Source of the DNA: Dysidea avara
Lineage: Eukaryota > Porifera > Demospongiae > Dictyoceratida > Dysideidae
Assembly: GCF_963678975.1 (NCBI RefSeq)
Contig: NC_089274.1
Location: 5,134,001-5,198,000 of the forward strand
DNA: 64,000 nucleotides
Reading direction: 5' to 3'
Part shown: positions 1-10,621 of the stretch, one piece after another
Layout of the letters: each line of letters starts with the position of its first letter
Position numbering within the stretch: the first letter of the stretch is position 1
Notes under the pieces: generated by a model
What the model was told of the DNA's origin: nothing
The model's database searches: none
Seen by the model: the letters and a program-made list of their open reading frames with translations, nothing else
Translations under genes and position numbers: made by a program

Positions 1-205
1 CAAAGACATTTCCATATTCTGCTGCTCTCTTCGTTGTGGCACATTTTCCTTTTGTGCAACATTGTTATTCTGAGCCAACCTCCTGTTTAGTTCATTTGCT
101 TCATTTTTGTAGGATGGCAATTGTTGTCCTGGTGAACATGCCGTCATTCCAGTGACTATGCTACTGGTAGAACTAGACTGTCTTCCAAACTTATCATCAT
201 CCTCA
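1..205 (-). CDS. Gene A exon 2 (partial), low-complexity Ser/Gln/Asn-rich segment
   Basis: An open frame runs the whole length on the minus strand and continues off the window edge. It begins after a TATAG acceptor at 206-210. The predicted peptide starts with an acidic EDDDK stretch, then a Ser/Thr run, then Asn- and Gln-rich sequence, so it is probably disordered. The exon at 5469-5279 ends in phase 2 and this one needs a phase-2 donor, so the two join without a stop. Gene B near 36-31 kb has the same arrangement: a first exon ending in phase 2, followed by a long disordered exon. No domain is recognised and the function is unknown. Confidence 0.5.
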
Positions 206-967
206 CTATAGTCAAAAATACATCAAAACATGTCAAACAGTTCAGAGTAGCAGAACAACTAAGTGCTACAGAAATCATACATGGTTACATAAAGAGACCA
301 AATTGAAATGAAACTGAATGACCAATCCTTCTCAAATTATCTTTGTGATTAGGCAAACTTCTGGTCTTGATAATATACTTAAGGTGTCACAGTCCACGGA
401 TCCTCATTTCTGTTTGGGATCCAGTTCACATGGTAACCATGTCCTTATTAATGAGGTTGTCACATCACTTTAAAGCATTCTTTCACTATGTACATACAAT
501 ACAATTTCCAGTAAAATGCTTATGCAGCTATACCACAGTTGTATAGATCCCAGAATCGTCTTGACATGTCACAAGTATGTAGTATTAATGGCTCCGTGAT
601 AAAACAAAGATTCAGCTCACCAAAAAAGACCCATAACTGGTAGTAAAAGCAAAAGTATATATTCACTACAGAAAAGAAACTAAACAGAACCTACTATATC
701 CTACGGATGACAAGGGAAAAAGCCTCCCCTAAGCAAAAGCAAGATCAATGGCAGACGGGACTCCTAGAGACTTAGACCATTTTTCTCCCTACCCAATGAC
801 AGAGAAAAAAAAGTGGTCTGGCCATGTGAGACAATAAGATGGGCTCACAGTAGTTGGCACCAACCAGTACTCTTTAATAAACAAATTGACCACTACGTTT
901 CCTTTATTTTCTTCATTTACAAGTAGATTGCAGCCATTTATAATGCAGCATAGGGTCCAAATATTGA
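206..967. other. Probable intron of gene A; nothing recognised
   Basis: No coding frame or convincing repeat boundary is visible. A short stretch near 770-830 carries a GTCTGGCCAT-like end similar to motifs near 35.9 kb and 57.6 kb, probably a worn short element. The small ORF at 886-1125 lies in the inverted-repeat arm described next and is not thought to be a gene. Confidence 0.4.
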
Positions 968-1376
968 GTGGATACTACATACACAAGTTTCTTAGTCTCG
1001 CGTCGCCAAACCCACTCTTTGCGTGGCACTTATTGATTGATAATTATAAGCGCCTAGCTGCGAGAGGGTCTGGTATAGTTCCTGGTATAGTTCGAATGAG
1101 CCTTATCCACAATGACGTTTTATGACATCACGAGAATAAAAATGGCCACGATAGTTGGGGGACTGTTATACAGGCACCTATGGAGATAAAGTTTCTATCG
1201 CTCACATTTCAGCTAGGCATGGAGATATCGACCATTAACCGGCAGGTATGGTTATGAAGTACCAAAAGCTAATGTAAACGTACGCTTTTTAGAAAAAAAT
1301 TTGAAACGCGACAAAAACTCGTTTATCGTAATATCTTATATAAAACTTGACTGTACCTGTTGTTTAGAACTCGATA

Positions 1377-4300
1377 TCAAGACACACGGTAGTGTGTCGT
1401 GCGGCCCAAGAAGCCGGCGTGCCACCCGTGAGTATATTAACAGGAAGAAAGAAAATGCAATTTTCACACCTATGTAGCTCTGTGATCCCTTATCCGATTG
1501 GAACCAAATTTGCTACAGACTTCCGGCCAGCTAGGGGAGTCTACACACCAAATTTGAAGAAAATCGCTCCAGCCATTTCCGAGATACGAGCGAACAAAAT
1601 TTCGTTTTAATTTCTTCGTTTTTTTCTTCTTCTACTTCTTCATTTCGCACACTTCGCAAAATCCGCCATAAAACACGAATGCGTGCTCGGATCGGGCTAA
1701 AATTTGGCACACTTAAAGGGCTCATTAAGGCGGATCTCTGTACCAACTTTGGTAGGAATCCGATGAATATTCACGGAGTTATGACCGATTATTTGCGTAA
1801 AATAAGGTCGAAGGTCTGTCACGCCTACAGGGTAAACTCCTTTGAAGAATCAGATGAAAATTGATATGTAGATGGAGCAACCATCGTAGGAGTGCCTTTT
1901 TGTGGTTTGAAAGGAATCGGGATAAAGACCATGGAGATATGATACAAAATCCAACCTGTGTCAAAATTACGCGATCGATTTTTATGAACAAAAAAACCAT
2001 TAGTTTTCGTGTCTACCAGGCAAACCGCTTACAGCAACGAGCTGAAAATCAGTATGTAGCTGGAATAATCATCATAGAAAGTCCTTGCAGTAGTACAGAA
2101 GAATCGGATTACAAACCACTGAGTTATGATTCGAAAGACAACTACGTGTAACAAATGCGAGATCGAGATACTCTAATAGAACAGTCACCGTAATAAAGCA
2201 TTCAGCTGCATTTATAATTTACTCAATTATATTACATTGCAAGTTATTCTGTAGGAAATTCAGCAACAAACAAGTCACCCTGTAGTCAGATCAGCCAGAA
2301 GAAGGTACCTAATAGAGAGTTCAGCTACAAAGAAACCATCATGTAGAGAGTTCAGCTCAAACAAATTGCCCTGTAGAGAGATCAGCTAGAAGAAGTTACC
2401 TTGTAGAGAGTTCAGTTACAAAGAAACAATCATGCAAAGAGTTCAGCTGCAAACAAATCACCCAGTAGAAAGTTCCGCTATGAACAGATCACACTGTAGA
2501 GAGTTCAGTTAGAGACAAGTCATCTTGTAGAGAGATCAGCTAGAAGAAGTTACCTTGTAGGGAGTTCAGCTACGAACAGATCACCCTGTAGAGAGTTCAG
2601 CTACAAACAAATCACACTGTAGAGAGTTCAGTTAGTTAATTTATCACGATAAACAGTATTGCTGGTATATTGCTGAGCACTACTTGACACATCATAATCC
2701 ATACCATGAATTCTGGTTATTAGGCGCATATGGTTATTGAGCACACATTGCTTGGTAAGTGCATATGAAGTACTTGCGCTAAACACTTCCTGTTAAGCTC
2801 ATATAGTTAAAATCGCTCCTGCAAGCTCGTACTATGTGAAATGGTAACAAATACCAATAGAACAAGTCAGAAGCGTCACAGTGTACTCGATACTTCGCCA
2901 GGCACATAGAAAGTTCAGCTATGAACAGATCACCCTGTAGAGAGATCAGCTAGAAACAAGTCACCCTGTAGAGTGTTCAGCTAGAAGAAGTCACTTTGTA
3001 GAGAGTTCAGCTACAAAGAAACCACCATGTAGAGAGTTCAGCTGCAAACAAATCATCCTGTAGAGAAATCGGCTACAAACAAATTGCTCTGTAGAAAGAT
3101 CAACTAGAAGAAGTTACCTTGTAGAGAGTTCAACTACAAAGAAACTATCATGTAGAGAGATCAGCTACAAACAATTCACCCTGTAGAGAGTTCAGCAAGA
3201 AGAAGTCACCTTGTAGAGAGTTCAGCTACAAAGAATCCATCATGTAGAGAGTTCAGCTGCACACTGTAGAGAGTTTCAGCTACGAAAAGATCACTCTGTA
3301 GAGAGTTCAGCTAGAAGAAGTCACCTTGTAGAGAGCTCAGCTACAAGAAATCACCATGTAGAGAGTTCAGTTGCAACCAAATTACCTTGTGGAGAATTCA
3401 GCTGCAAACAAATCGTCCTGTAGAAAGGTCAGCTAGAAGAAGTTACTTTTTAGAGAATTCAGCTACAAAGAAACCATCATGTAGAGAGTTCAGCTACAAA
3501 CAAGTCACTCTGTATAGAGATCAGCTAGAAGAAGTTACCTTGTAGAGAGTTCAACTACAAACAATTCACCCTGTACAGAGATCAGTTTGAAGAAGTTCTT
3601 TGTAGAGAGTTCAGCTACAAACAAATCACCCTGTAGAAAGATCAGCTAGAAGAAGTCACCTTGTAGAGAGTTCAGTTACAAAGAAACCACCATGTAGAGA
3701 GTTCAGCTACAAACAAATCACCTGTAGAGAGTTCAGCTACAAACAAATCACTCTGTAGAGAGTTCAGCTGCAAAGAAACCATCATGTAGAGAGTTCAACT
3801 ATAAACAAATCACCTTGTAGAAAGATCAGCTAGAAGAAGTCACCTTGTAGAGAGTTCAGTTACAAAGAAACCACCATGTAGAGAGTTCAGCTACAAACTA
3901 GTGACCCTGTAGAGACATCAGCTAGAAGAAGTTACTTTGTAGAGAGTTCAGCTGCAAAGAAACCATCATGTAGAGAGTTCAGCTACAGTACAAACAAATC
4001 CTGTAGAAATATCAGCTAGAAGAAGCCACCTTGTAGAGAGTTCAGTTGCAAAGAAACCACCATGTAGAGAGTTCAGCTGCTAAGAAACCATCATGTAGAG
4101 AGTTCAGCTACAAACAAATCACCCTGTAGAAATATCAGCTACAAGAAGTCACTTTGTAGAGTGTTCAGTTATAAAGAAACCACCGTGTAGAGTGTTCTGT
4201 AATAAATATATGTATTATATATATATATAATTTGTACATTTACTGATAAAATATTTAAAGTATTTAACATCTGCTTCATCTTTTCTTCTTCCTGTGGTAA

Positions 4301-4628
4301 AGAAAAGAAAATCCCCAAAGCCGGCCATAGGCCGGCTTTGGGGTATACAAACACAAAAAGAAGTGAAATCTAATCAAAAACAGCTAAGCTGTAAAAAAAG
4401 GTGCGGCCCCAAAAAGGCCATGGTGAAAAAAGATGTGAAATCCAAGGTGGCGGCCAAGAAATGGCTGTGATGGCACAAAATTCACCTGAATTGTCGTTAT
4501 TAAAATTTTTACCATTAACCTACCATCACAGCCATTTCTTGGCCGCCACCTTGGATTTCACATCTTTTTTCACCATGGCCTTTTTGGGGCCGCACCTTTT
4601 TTTACAGCTTAGCTGTTTTTGATTAGAT
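1377..4628 (+). mobile_element. Minisatellite-bearing composite element, copy 1 (Helitron/Helentron-like candidate)
   Basis: The element starts TCAAGACACACGGTAGTGTG, whose CACACGGTAGTGTG part is a near-palindrome. It continues through a conserved non-repetitive head to about 2150, a 30-31 bp minisatellite to about 4195, a perfect GGCC-centred palindrome at about 4313-4343 and a long terminal hairpin (arms about 4369-4481 and 4522-4628) that ends GATTAGA. Two further copies (41311-46297 plus, 50485-54258 minus) share the same order and the same two ends. All three are preceded by A and followed by T, which fits insertion between A and T as in Helitrons, or a 2-bp AT duplication. The end lacks the classical CTRR motif and no Rep/helicase frame is seen, so it would be non-autonomous and the class stays tentative. 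It lies in the gene A intron. Confidence 0.75.
2160..4195 (+). repeat. 30-31 bp minisatellite array of copy 1
   Basis: Tandem units contain the core TGTAGAGAGTTCAGCTACAA followed by ACAAATCACCC-like text. A second unit type has the core GAGATCAGCTAGAAGAAGTT. The two types often alternate, giving a higher-order unit of about 60 bp. A non-repetitive block of about 275 bp interrupts the array at about 2635-2910. Stop codons occur in the unit and it is not coding. Confidence 0.9.
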
Positions 4629-4744
4629 CTTCTTTTCTGGCTGAAATATGAACAATTAAAAATTTTTCTCCATAGGTCCCCCAACTATCGCGGCCATCTT
4701 TATTATCGTGATGTCATAAAACGTCATTGTGGATATGGCTCATA

Positions 4745-4876
4745 CAGACGATTGCGGAATCTATGCAACACAGGAAGTCAATGGAAACGTGAGCTTGTTA
4801 CGTAATTCGGCACCTTTTCAAAGCAAATGGTCACGTTTTCGGTTTTCGCTTGACGCAAAGATCGCGCAATCGTCTG
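4745..4876. mobile_element. 132 bp TIR element (MITE) with TA duplication
   Basis: The ends CAGACGATTGCG and CGCAATCGTCTG are inverted repeats of each other, and both sides are flanked by TA (4743-4744 and 4877-4878). The interior has no ORF. TA duplication fits a Tc1/mariner-type or related mobiliser. It is inserted in the right arm of the outer repeat. Confidence 0.65.
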
Positions 4877-4878
4877 TA

Positions 4879-5080
4879 GCAAAGTTGTTCTGACACTGTG
4901 AGCTTTTTCAGGGTGATAATGAAACACCTGGTTAAGTTTTATCACCCCACGTCACATTGTGGACTTGTCAACAGAGAAAGGAATTTGTTAACAACCCACA
5001 AAATGACGTGGGGTGATGAAAGTTAACCAAGTGTTTTATTATCATCCTGAAAAAGCTCACGGTGTCAGAACAACTTTGCT
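4879..5080. repeat. Palindrome with arms of about 85 bp
   Basis: The segment at 4879-4964 is the near-exact reverse complement of 4996-5080. Landmarks are AAAGTTGTTCTGACAC on the left and GTGTCAGAACAACTTT on the right, with a short central loop. The ORF at 5013-5327 reads across this palindrome and is not a gene. Confidence 0.7.
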
Positions 5081-5278
5081 ATTCGAACTATACCAGACCC
5101 TCTCTCAGCTAGGCGCTTATAATTATCAATCGATAAGCGCCGCGCGAAGAGTGGGTCTGACTAAGCGAGACTACAAGTTTCTGCCCCTATTTGAATTGAT
5201 TGAATACGCTAGACTCTGTATCAATCAAAGCCGATCCTCTAACAACTACGCAGATTATAATATACAACAAATACTTAC

Positions 5279-5469
5279 TGCTGCACCAGCCGTCCTTCAA
5301 TCTGGCCATCTTCTTCTACAACCGTGATGTTTATGACTCTCGATAGTACTGCAGACAACTTTAAAAAACGTTCCCTGAGGTCTTGAGTTGAAAACTGAAG
5401 TCTCACTTGTACAGTTTTCTCCTCTTCTGCATCCATAAAGCTTTCGGGGCGCTTTGTATGATCTTCCAT
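5279..5469 (-). CDS. Gene A exon 1, N-terminal domain shared with gene B
   Basis: The exon has an ATG at 5469 and an open frame of 63 codons plus two bases, ending at a strong GTAAGT donor (complement of 5273-5278). The peptide begins MEDHTKRPESF and contains a VQVRLQF strand followed by a helix-like stretch and VVEEDGQIEGRL. That pattern matches gene B exon 1 (IQIKISF, then a REDGSFDCKI segment) in order and spacing, suggesting a small alpha/beta domain shared by two paralogues. It splices in frame to 205-1. The domain is not named, and the catalytic part of gene A, if any, lies outside the window. Confidence 0.6.
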
Positions 5470-5680
5470 CTTTCGGTGTGCTTTTATTAAAATAATTGCA
5501 ATTGTTTGTATTCTATTTATTTGGTTTGCTAGCTACTATAGTATGTACCAGAGTATATGTACAAGTTGAGCTGGATTTTTTTTTTCGCCAACCAGATGGA
5601 CAGTAAAAGTGTCAACAACAGACATGTGTGGTTTGGCTCCATTATGCACCTATAACTGTATAACCCCCATAGGGTGTAAC

Positions 5681-6821
5681 TGATCACTGGACTAGACTAC
5701 TGGACTGATATATTTTTGGTTTTTACACATTCTGAGGTTGGTTTTATTGAATCTTGCTAGCCAAGCGCCTTCAGATAACCGGAATGCTATGAGCGTCAGG
5801 AGTGGAGTAAGCAAAAAACTGAGTCAGACTAGTTCTCACTACTTGTTATGCTGACAGCATTTATACCCTTCTTAGTATTGTGTTTTTGGAGATTGTAATA
5901 TCTGGCATGCAATAGCTAACCAAAAATCATTTTACTATATTTGTGCTAAGGCCATACCTATTTGATCTTATGTTGCGCGGGCAAAATTATTTTAAATTTG
6001 GGTAGGTAGGTCGGTTTGAAAATGAAAATGATAAAAATTTTAAATGCAAGCATACAAAATGCAAATAATGAATGTAGCTATAATAGTACATACACAGTTA
6101 AAAATCTAGGTTTCATACTCTTCTAGTAGCATCAGATATCTCCAAAAGAGCTTTCCCATCGTATTCTACAATTTTAGAGCATTGGATGATCTTCAATGGT
6201 CCCTTTTGGACTATATCACGAGGGTGCTGATGATGTGTTGTCTTTAATTAAGTACACGTGATCCGCACACATGATTTTCAAAATTATTTCATTTGAAGAA
6301 AAATGTAGTCGGTCGGGCCCGCGCAACATAAGATCAAATAGGTATGGCCTAACTATGGTACAATATATGTATCCTTGAACTTAATAGCTCAGACCCCTAA
6401 GACACAACCTATCCTTCCTAAGACAATCTATTGTAGCTAATATACAAACTCATTGCATAACTAGGATTTTTCTGCTATCATGATTAGTTCTTACATGTGC
6501 TGGTTGGCGTACTATAATATGTGACCAAATTTACAAGCTTGCTGCTATCTCCAAGACGTTATCATTGGTTAACATAACTAGCGCATTCCCTGTAGCATAC
6601 TGATTTTTAAGGAGTGTAGGTATATGTACTGTAGAAGAATATGATACTGTAAATAAAGGTGAAATCACTAGAAGTCAGTTTTGGCTTAGTCCACTCCTTA
6701 CACTCATCATTTTAGTAGCATTCTGCAAGTTATCTGAAGGCGCTTGGCTAGCTAGCAAGACTCAATAAAACCAACCTCAAAATGCGTAAAAACCAAAAAT
6801 GTGTCAGTCCAGTCCAGTGAT
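5681..6821. mobile_element. TIR element of about 1.1 kb inside R1
   Basis: The left end at about 5681-5800 is the reverse complement of about 6715-6821. Shared text includes ATCACTGGACT, GGTTGGTTTTATTGA and CCAAGCGCCTTCAGATAAC. The arms exceed 100 bp. The interior has no transposase frame and contains a separate Harbinger-like MITE. Confidence 0.65.
5950..6349. mobile_element. PIF/Harbinger-type MITE, 400 bp, TAA duplication
   Basis: The ends are GGCCATACCTATTTGATCTT and its reverse complement, with TAA immediately outside each (5947-5949 and 6350-6352). A GG-initial TIR with a 3-bp TWA target duplication is the known hallmark of PIF/Harbinger. There is no ORF. Confidence 0.7.
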
Positions 6822-7439
6822 TAGTAATACTCATCCACAAAGCTACACCTACTGGGGATTTGACATCTAAACTTGTCCCACCCCTGGGGCTTTTGACGGC
6901 AGCAGTTTGCTGTACCAAAAATCATTTTAATAGGTAAATCAAATCCCCTATAGAAACCCCTCTATCGAGGTGGGGTTTTGATAAGCTTCTTATCCCAACG
7001 TAACTACTGGGGAATTTGACACTAGACTTTGTCAAATCCTCTGTATTGCCCCACCCTACCCAGGGGTGGAGCATGACATTGATAGGTGAATTACAAGTTT
7101 GGGAATGGGTTGAAATGGATAGTGTTTTTTACGGCTCCCCATGGGAAATGTATGGTGGAAATTTTGATTCACCTTAAATATTGTGTCAGGCATTTGAATG
7201 AAAAGATTTTGAAATGTTTGTAGCAGATCAAGCAGTACTACAAATGAGCCAAATTTCTAGGTCGTGTGTAATTGCATGGTTTTGAGTCAATGCGTACATA
7301 CTATGCTAGGTCTGTGCAGAGTACACATTGCAGCTATATTGTACGGTAATACATGTACTAGAAGTCATTTGTTTGGCAACACTCATGATCACTCTTGCAA
7401 AGTACAGGTTTGTCATATAGGGGATGTAAAGGATCTATA

Positions 7440-7691
7440 TGTGACTGAATTTTGGAAAATCACCCATATGGGTGCATTTGACACCTAAAATATTTAATGC
7501 TAAAATCACAAACTTTATAGTGCTAATCTATTTGTTGATGGGTTCAAGCCATTCTCAATACCTTAAATTACAAGAAAATTCTTGAAATATTTTCAAAACT
7601 GTGTCCTGCTCATATTAGCAACCCACTAAACACGAAAATTCTGATTATTTCACGTGCACCCATATGGGTGATTTTCCAAAATTCGATCACA
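7440..7691. mobile_element. TGTGAC-family MITE, about 250 bp
   Basis: TGTGACTGAATTTTGG at the left and CCAAAATTCGATCACA at the right form TIRs of about 36 bp that also contain a mirrored ACCCATATGGGT. TA lies just outside the left end. The end belongs to the TGTGAC family shared by the autonomous element at 9869-14754. No ORF. Confidence 0.65.
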
Positions 7692-7696
7692 TTATA

Positions 7697-7927
7697 TGTG
7701 TGATCGGATTTGCGAAAAGGTACCTTTTCCACACATTTTACAGGTAAGCAAACAAAGCAAAGTAACTTTTGACTCCATACACTGATCAACTTGGTCTTAG
7801 TTTCAAGGTGTAGCCAGATTCTTTAGCTACACTCATGGAAAATTTCAGGCAATTTTATGCAATGACTAAAATGTTATGAAGTTTTAAGATCAAAAATGGG
7901 TCAAATTTTGTTCATTAATCCGGTCAC
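7697..7927. mobile_element. TGTGAC-family MITE, end nearly identical to the 9869 transposon
   Basis: It begins TGTGATCGGATTTGCGAAAA followed by GGTACCTTTTCC and ends CCGGTCACA. The left 35 bases match the TIR of the complete transposon at 9869-14754 with few changes, so it is a likely non-autonomous relative. No ORF. Confidence 0.6.
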
Positions 7928-9124
7928 ATATATTAAACATGCAACAAGAGCAGAGTTTGATTTTGAGCAGCCAGACCACTTCAAAGGGAATGGCACTTCC
8001 AACATATCCTCTTCATCCCCAGTCAAGGCCAAGCAAAAAATTGGCAGGTAGGTCAAAGAACAATAATATTGTGCAAGCATGACAACAGTTGATTGTTTTA
8101 AAACTAGCTACAGCATAAACATATCTGCCAAGTTCAACTACAGTTTTGAGCTGAAGTCAATGGTTAAGGCTATTTTTACTTTGACCAATAATGAAATTTG
8201 GAGTGCAGATATGTGGTTAGTGCAATATACTGCCATCCCCTTGACCCTATTTTGAGAATGTGTTACCTGCAATTGGATGCTTTGGCCTTTGATCAGTATT
8301 TGGTTGCATTTTCTAGTGAAAACTAGCATGCATTAACAGAAAATTGCAGTAAACTTTTTTTTTTGCAAAATAATAGGCTAAAAGGCAGGTCCAAATTTTT
8401 AGATACTTTACTAAAAAGTTTAAATTGTTTGAGATTGCAATAGAAGTGTTGTCTCTTGGAAATGAAACACATGCACTAGCCATTGATGTTCACTTGATTA
8501 TGAAACAGTACATATCTCATTCAAAGAATGCTTGCAATTAATTAATCAGCACACTAGCTACATACATACCATAAAACCCATGCCACTTTAGAATAAAATT
8601 ATCCACTTGTGCCTAATAAACTATAGTGTTAATATACAAATCAAATTTGTATAAGACCAAGAGTACATAGTAAAAATATTAATTAATATATTTATTATGC
8701 ACTCTTGTTAAGACGTATAGCTAAGCCTATGAGTACGGTGAATGACTAGTAGTTGCATAGATGAAATCTTGATTTCCATACACGCATGTACATAACTAGG
8801 TAAATTAAAGCACAACAAAATAAATAACAGTAAACAAAATTCAGAAATATAAAAATTATAAACACCATGGTAAGCTACAAAAAAAATCTCTATAATGGCA
8901 TTGATACAGCTATATGCATACATGTACATCATTGCCTTTGCAATTAACTTGACATTATTTTGTTCTTTATTGGTAGCAATAATCTTGCAACTTCAAAAGC
9001 AGTCTTTCTTTGACTGGGAATAAACTACATTAATACAAAAATACTGCATACAATAATGTTTGATAAACCAAGTTTATTTTGAATACAATTTGAGGATCAT
9101 TCATATAGTAGGACTTGGTGGTAT
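7928..9124. other. No gene or clear repeat seen
   Basis: AT-rich sequence with many stops in all frames. The ORFs here (for example 8138-8329 and 8708-8932, both minus) lack splice support or family resemblance and are not accepted. Confidence 0.4.
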
Positions 9125-9645
9125 ACCGTACACATGGAAACTTTCACGGTACATAATTTCATGGATTTTACAGTTAACACAGCAACCATGAAAATAAAAT
9201 CTGTGAAAATTTCACAATGTGCAATGGTTCAATAATGACCAGTACATACTTTAACCATCAGGAGCTGCATTCATGGGCTATACGGAATCCCCCCAGTTGG
9301 AGAGACGGCAAATTGTGAGGGAATATAGAAATGCAAGACACCCCTTTGCAGTAGCGCTTCAAAACTGGAGTGCATGAGATTGCTTTCAACTCTCTGTTAA
9401 CATAATCGACTGCGACACACTGCTTGGCAAAGCACTGGCTTAAAGTCATTATATCCATCTCATAGTCAGTGTAACATGAGTTCAATACGAAACAACTCTG
9501 CATCCACGAGGTACATGATCTACAAAAATAAAATCATGAACAATCCAGTATTGGCATGAAACAGTGAAATTAAAACCCTGTTTTGGTTTGCAACATGAAA
9601 ATTTCATACTGTGAAAAATTCCATACATACAGGTTACCATGAAAA
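9125..9645. mobile_element. Degraded TIR element of about 0.5 kb
   Basis: The left end ACCGTACACATGGAAACTTT resembles the reverse complement of about 9605-9640 (CCTGTATGTATGGAATTTTT). The match is imperfect. A Cys-rich minus-strand frame at 9503-9258 sits inside; it is open and follows a TTTTTGTAG acceptor, but it matches nothing I know. Confidence 0.35.
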
Positions 9646-9905
9646 ATAAATCGCAACATAATAAATTGGAAAGTATATGAATACTTATTGGGTATTAAAT
9701 TAGACAATTACTAATTTGACTATTAGACTGTTTGATTAGATAATCTGCACCCCCAATGTTCAATAACATCATATTCTAGACTAGAACATCACTATACATG
9801 CAGTAGTAAAGCTAACCCATTAACGACTACTGCCTCTACATTATACCTCAGTAAACTCACCCATAAAATGTGACCGGATTTGCAAAAAGGTACCTTTTTC
9901 GCACA

Positions 9906-10621
9906 TTTTTCAAAACCTGTTTTTTGTTATTAAAGCATTTGTATAATCACATACTATTTGCTGTTAAAATTTTAGCGCGATACACCCAACCGTTGAGATA
10001 TAGGAGTTTTTCGATTCAATACATTACAAATTAACTTTAATACATCTATCAAACCTGTAGTATAAGATTCCGAATATTCTCCGTAACCAATCAAGGCGAC
10101 AAATCTTCTTCTTAATCGTGACAAATCGCTGTGTTCAGAAACGGAGTGAAATTACAAAATAAAATGGATTAATTATTGCATGGCTGTTTCCTTTTCCTCG
10201 TGACGATGTGCTACTGCCATATTCTGTGTAATTCAGATTGTTTGGTGAGTTTATTGTTTACGTAACGAAGTTTTGTCGACTGTAAACACGTAACATACCT
10301 GTCAAATGAAGGATTTCTTTTAGTGCACACTGTTTCAATGCTTTTGTTGTTCAGTTGTTTAAAATAAGCCGACTAAAGCAAGCAGAGTAAACTATGATAC
10401 TGGATAATAGCCACAGCGAGAACCGTGGTATTATACAATAATTAATTTTAGTTGTTAGCTTCTGTCAGGTTAAAAATGGCGGCGTGATTGTAATTAACCT
10501 GGCCTATGATATAAACACAGTGAAACACTACTGTAACAGCACTAGTAACTAGAAAATGAGTTAACAGATACAATTCAAAGAGATTAAATACATACAACAC
10601 AGAAGTATTCTGAAGTGGAGG
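9906..10621. other. Left subterminal region of the 4.9 kb transposon
   Basis: This stretch lies between the left TIR and the transposase stop codon. No ORF is seen. It holds the presumed 3' untranslated sequence of the minus-strand transposase gene. Confidence 0.4.

Larger units (their letters stand above)
968..5195. repeat. Outer inverted repeat enclosing a nest of elements
   Basis: The left arm, about 968-1200, matches the reverse complement of about 4666-4745 plus 5081-5195. Shared landmarks are TTATAATTATCAATCGATAA-like text beside a TCTGGTATAGTTC block, and a GGCCGCGATAGTTGGGGGAC-like block. The outer unit was opened by at least three insertions: the long composite element at 1377-4628, a small TIR element at 4745-4876 and a palindrome at 4879-5080. 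The outer family is not identified. Confidence 0.65.
5531..7310 (+). repeat. Dispersed repeat R1, copy split by an inserted element
   Basis: The sequence at 5531-5655 and then about 7095-7310 matches 27755-28150 in the same order and strand. Shared text includes GTACAAGTTGAGCTGGAT, CAACAGACATGTGTGG and AGCAGTACTACAA. Bases 5681-6821 are an insertion absent from the second copy. No coding frame is shared, so the class is unknown. Confidence 0.6.

Noticed and set aside
9258..9503. Cys-rich 81-aa minus-strand frame with an acceptor-like start
   Set aside because: Coding-like but isolated inside a worn TIR element, with no partner exons or family; too weak to call.
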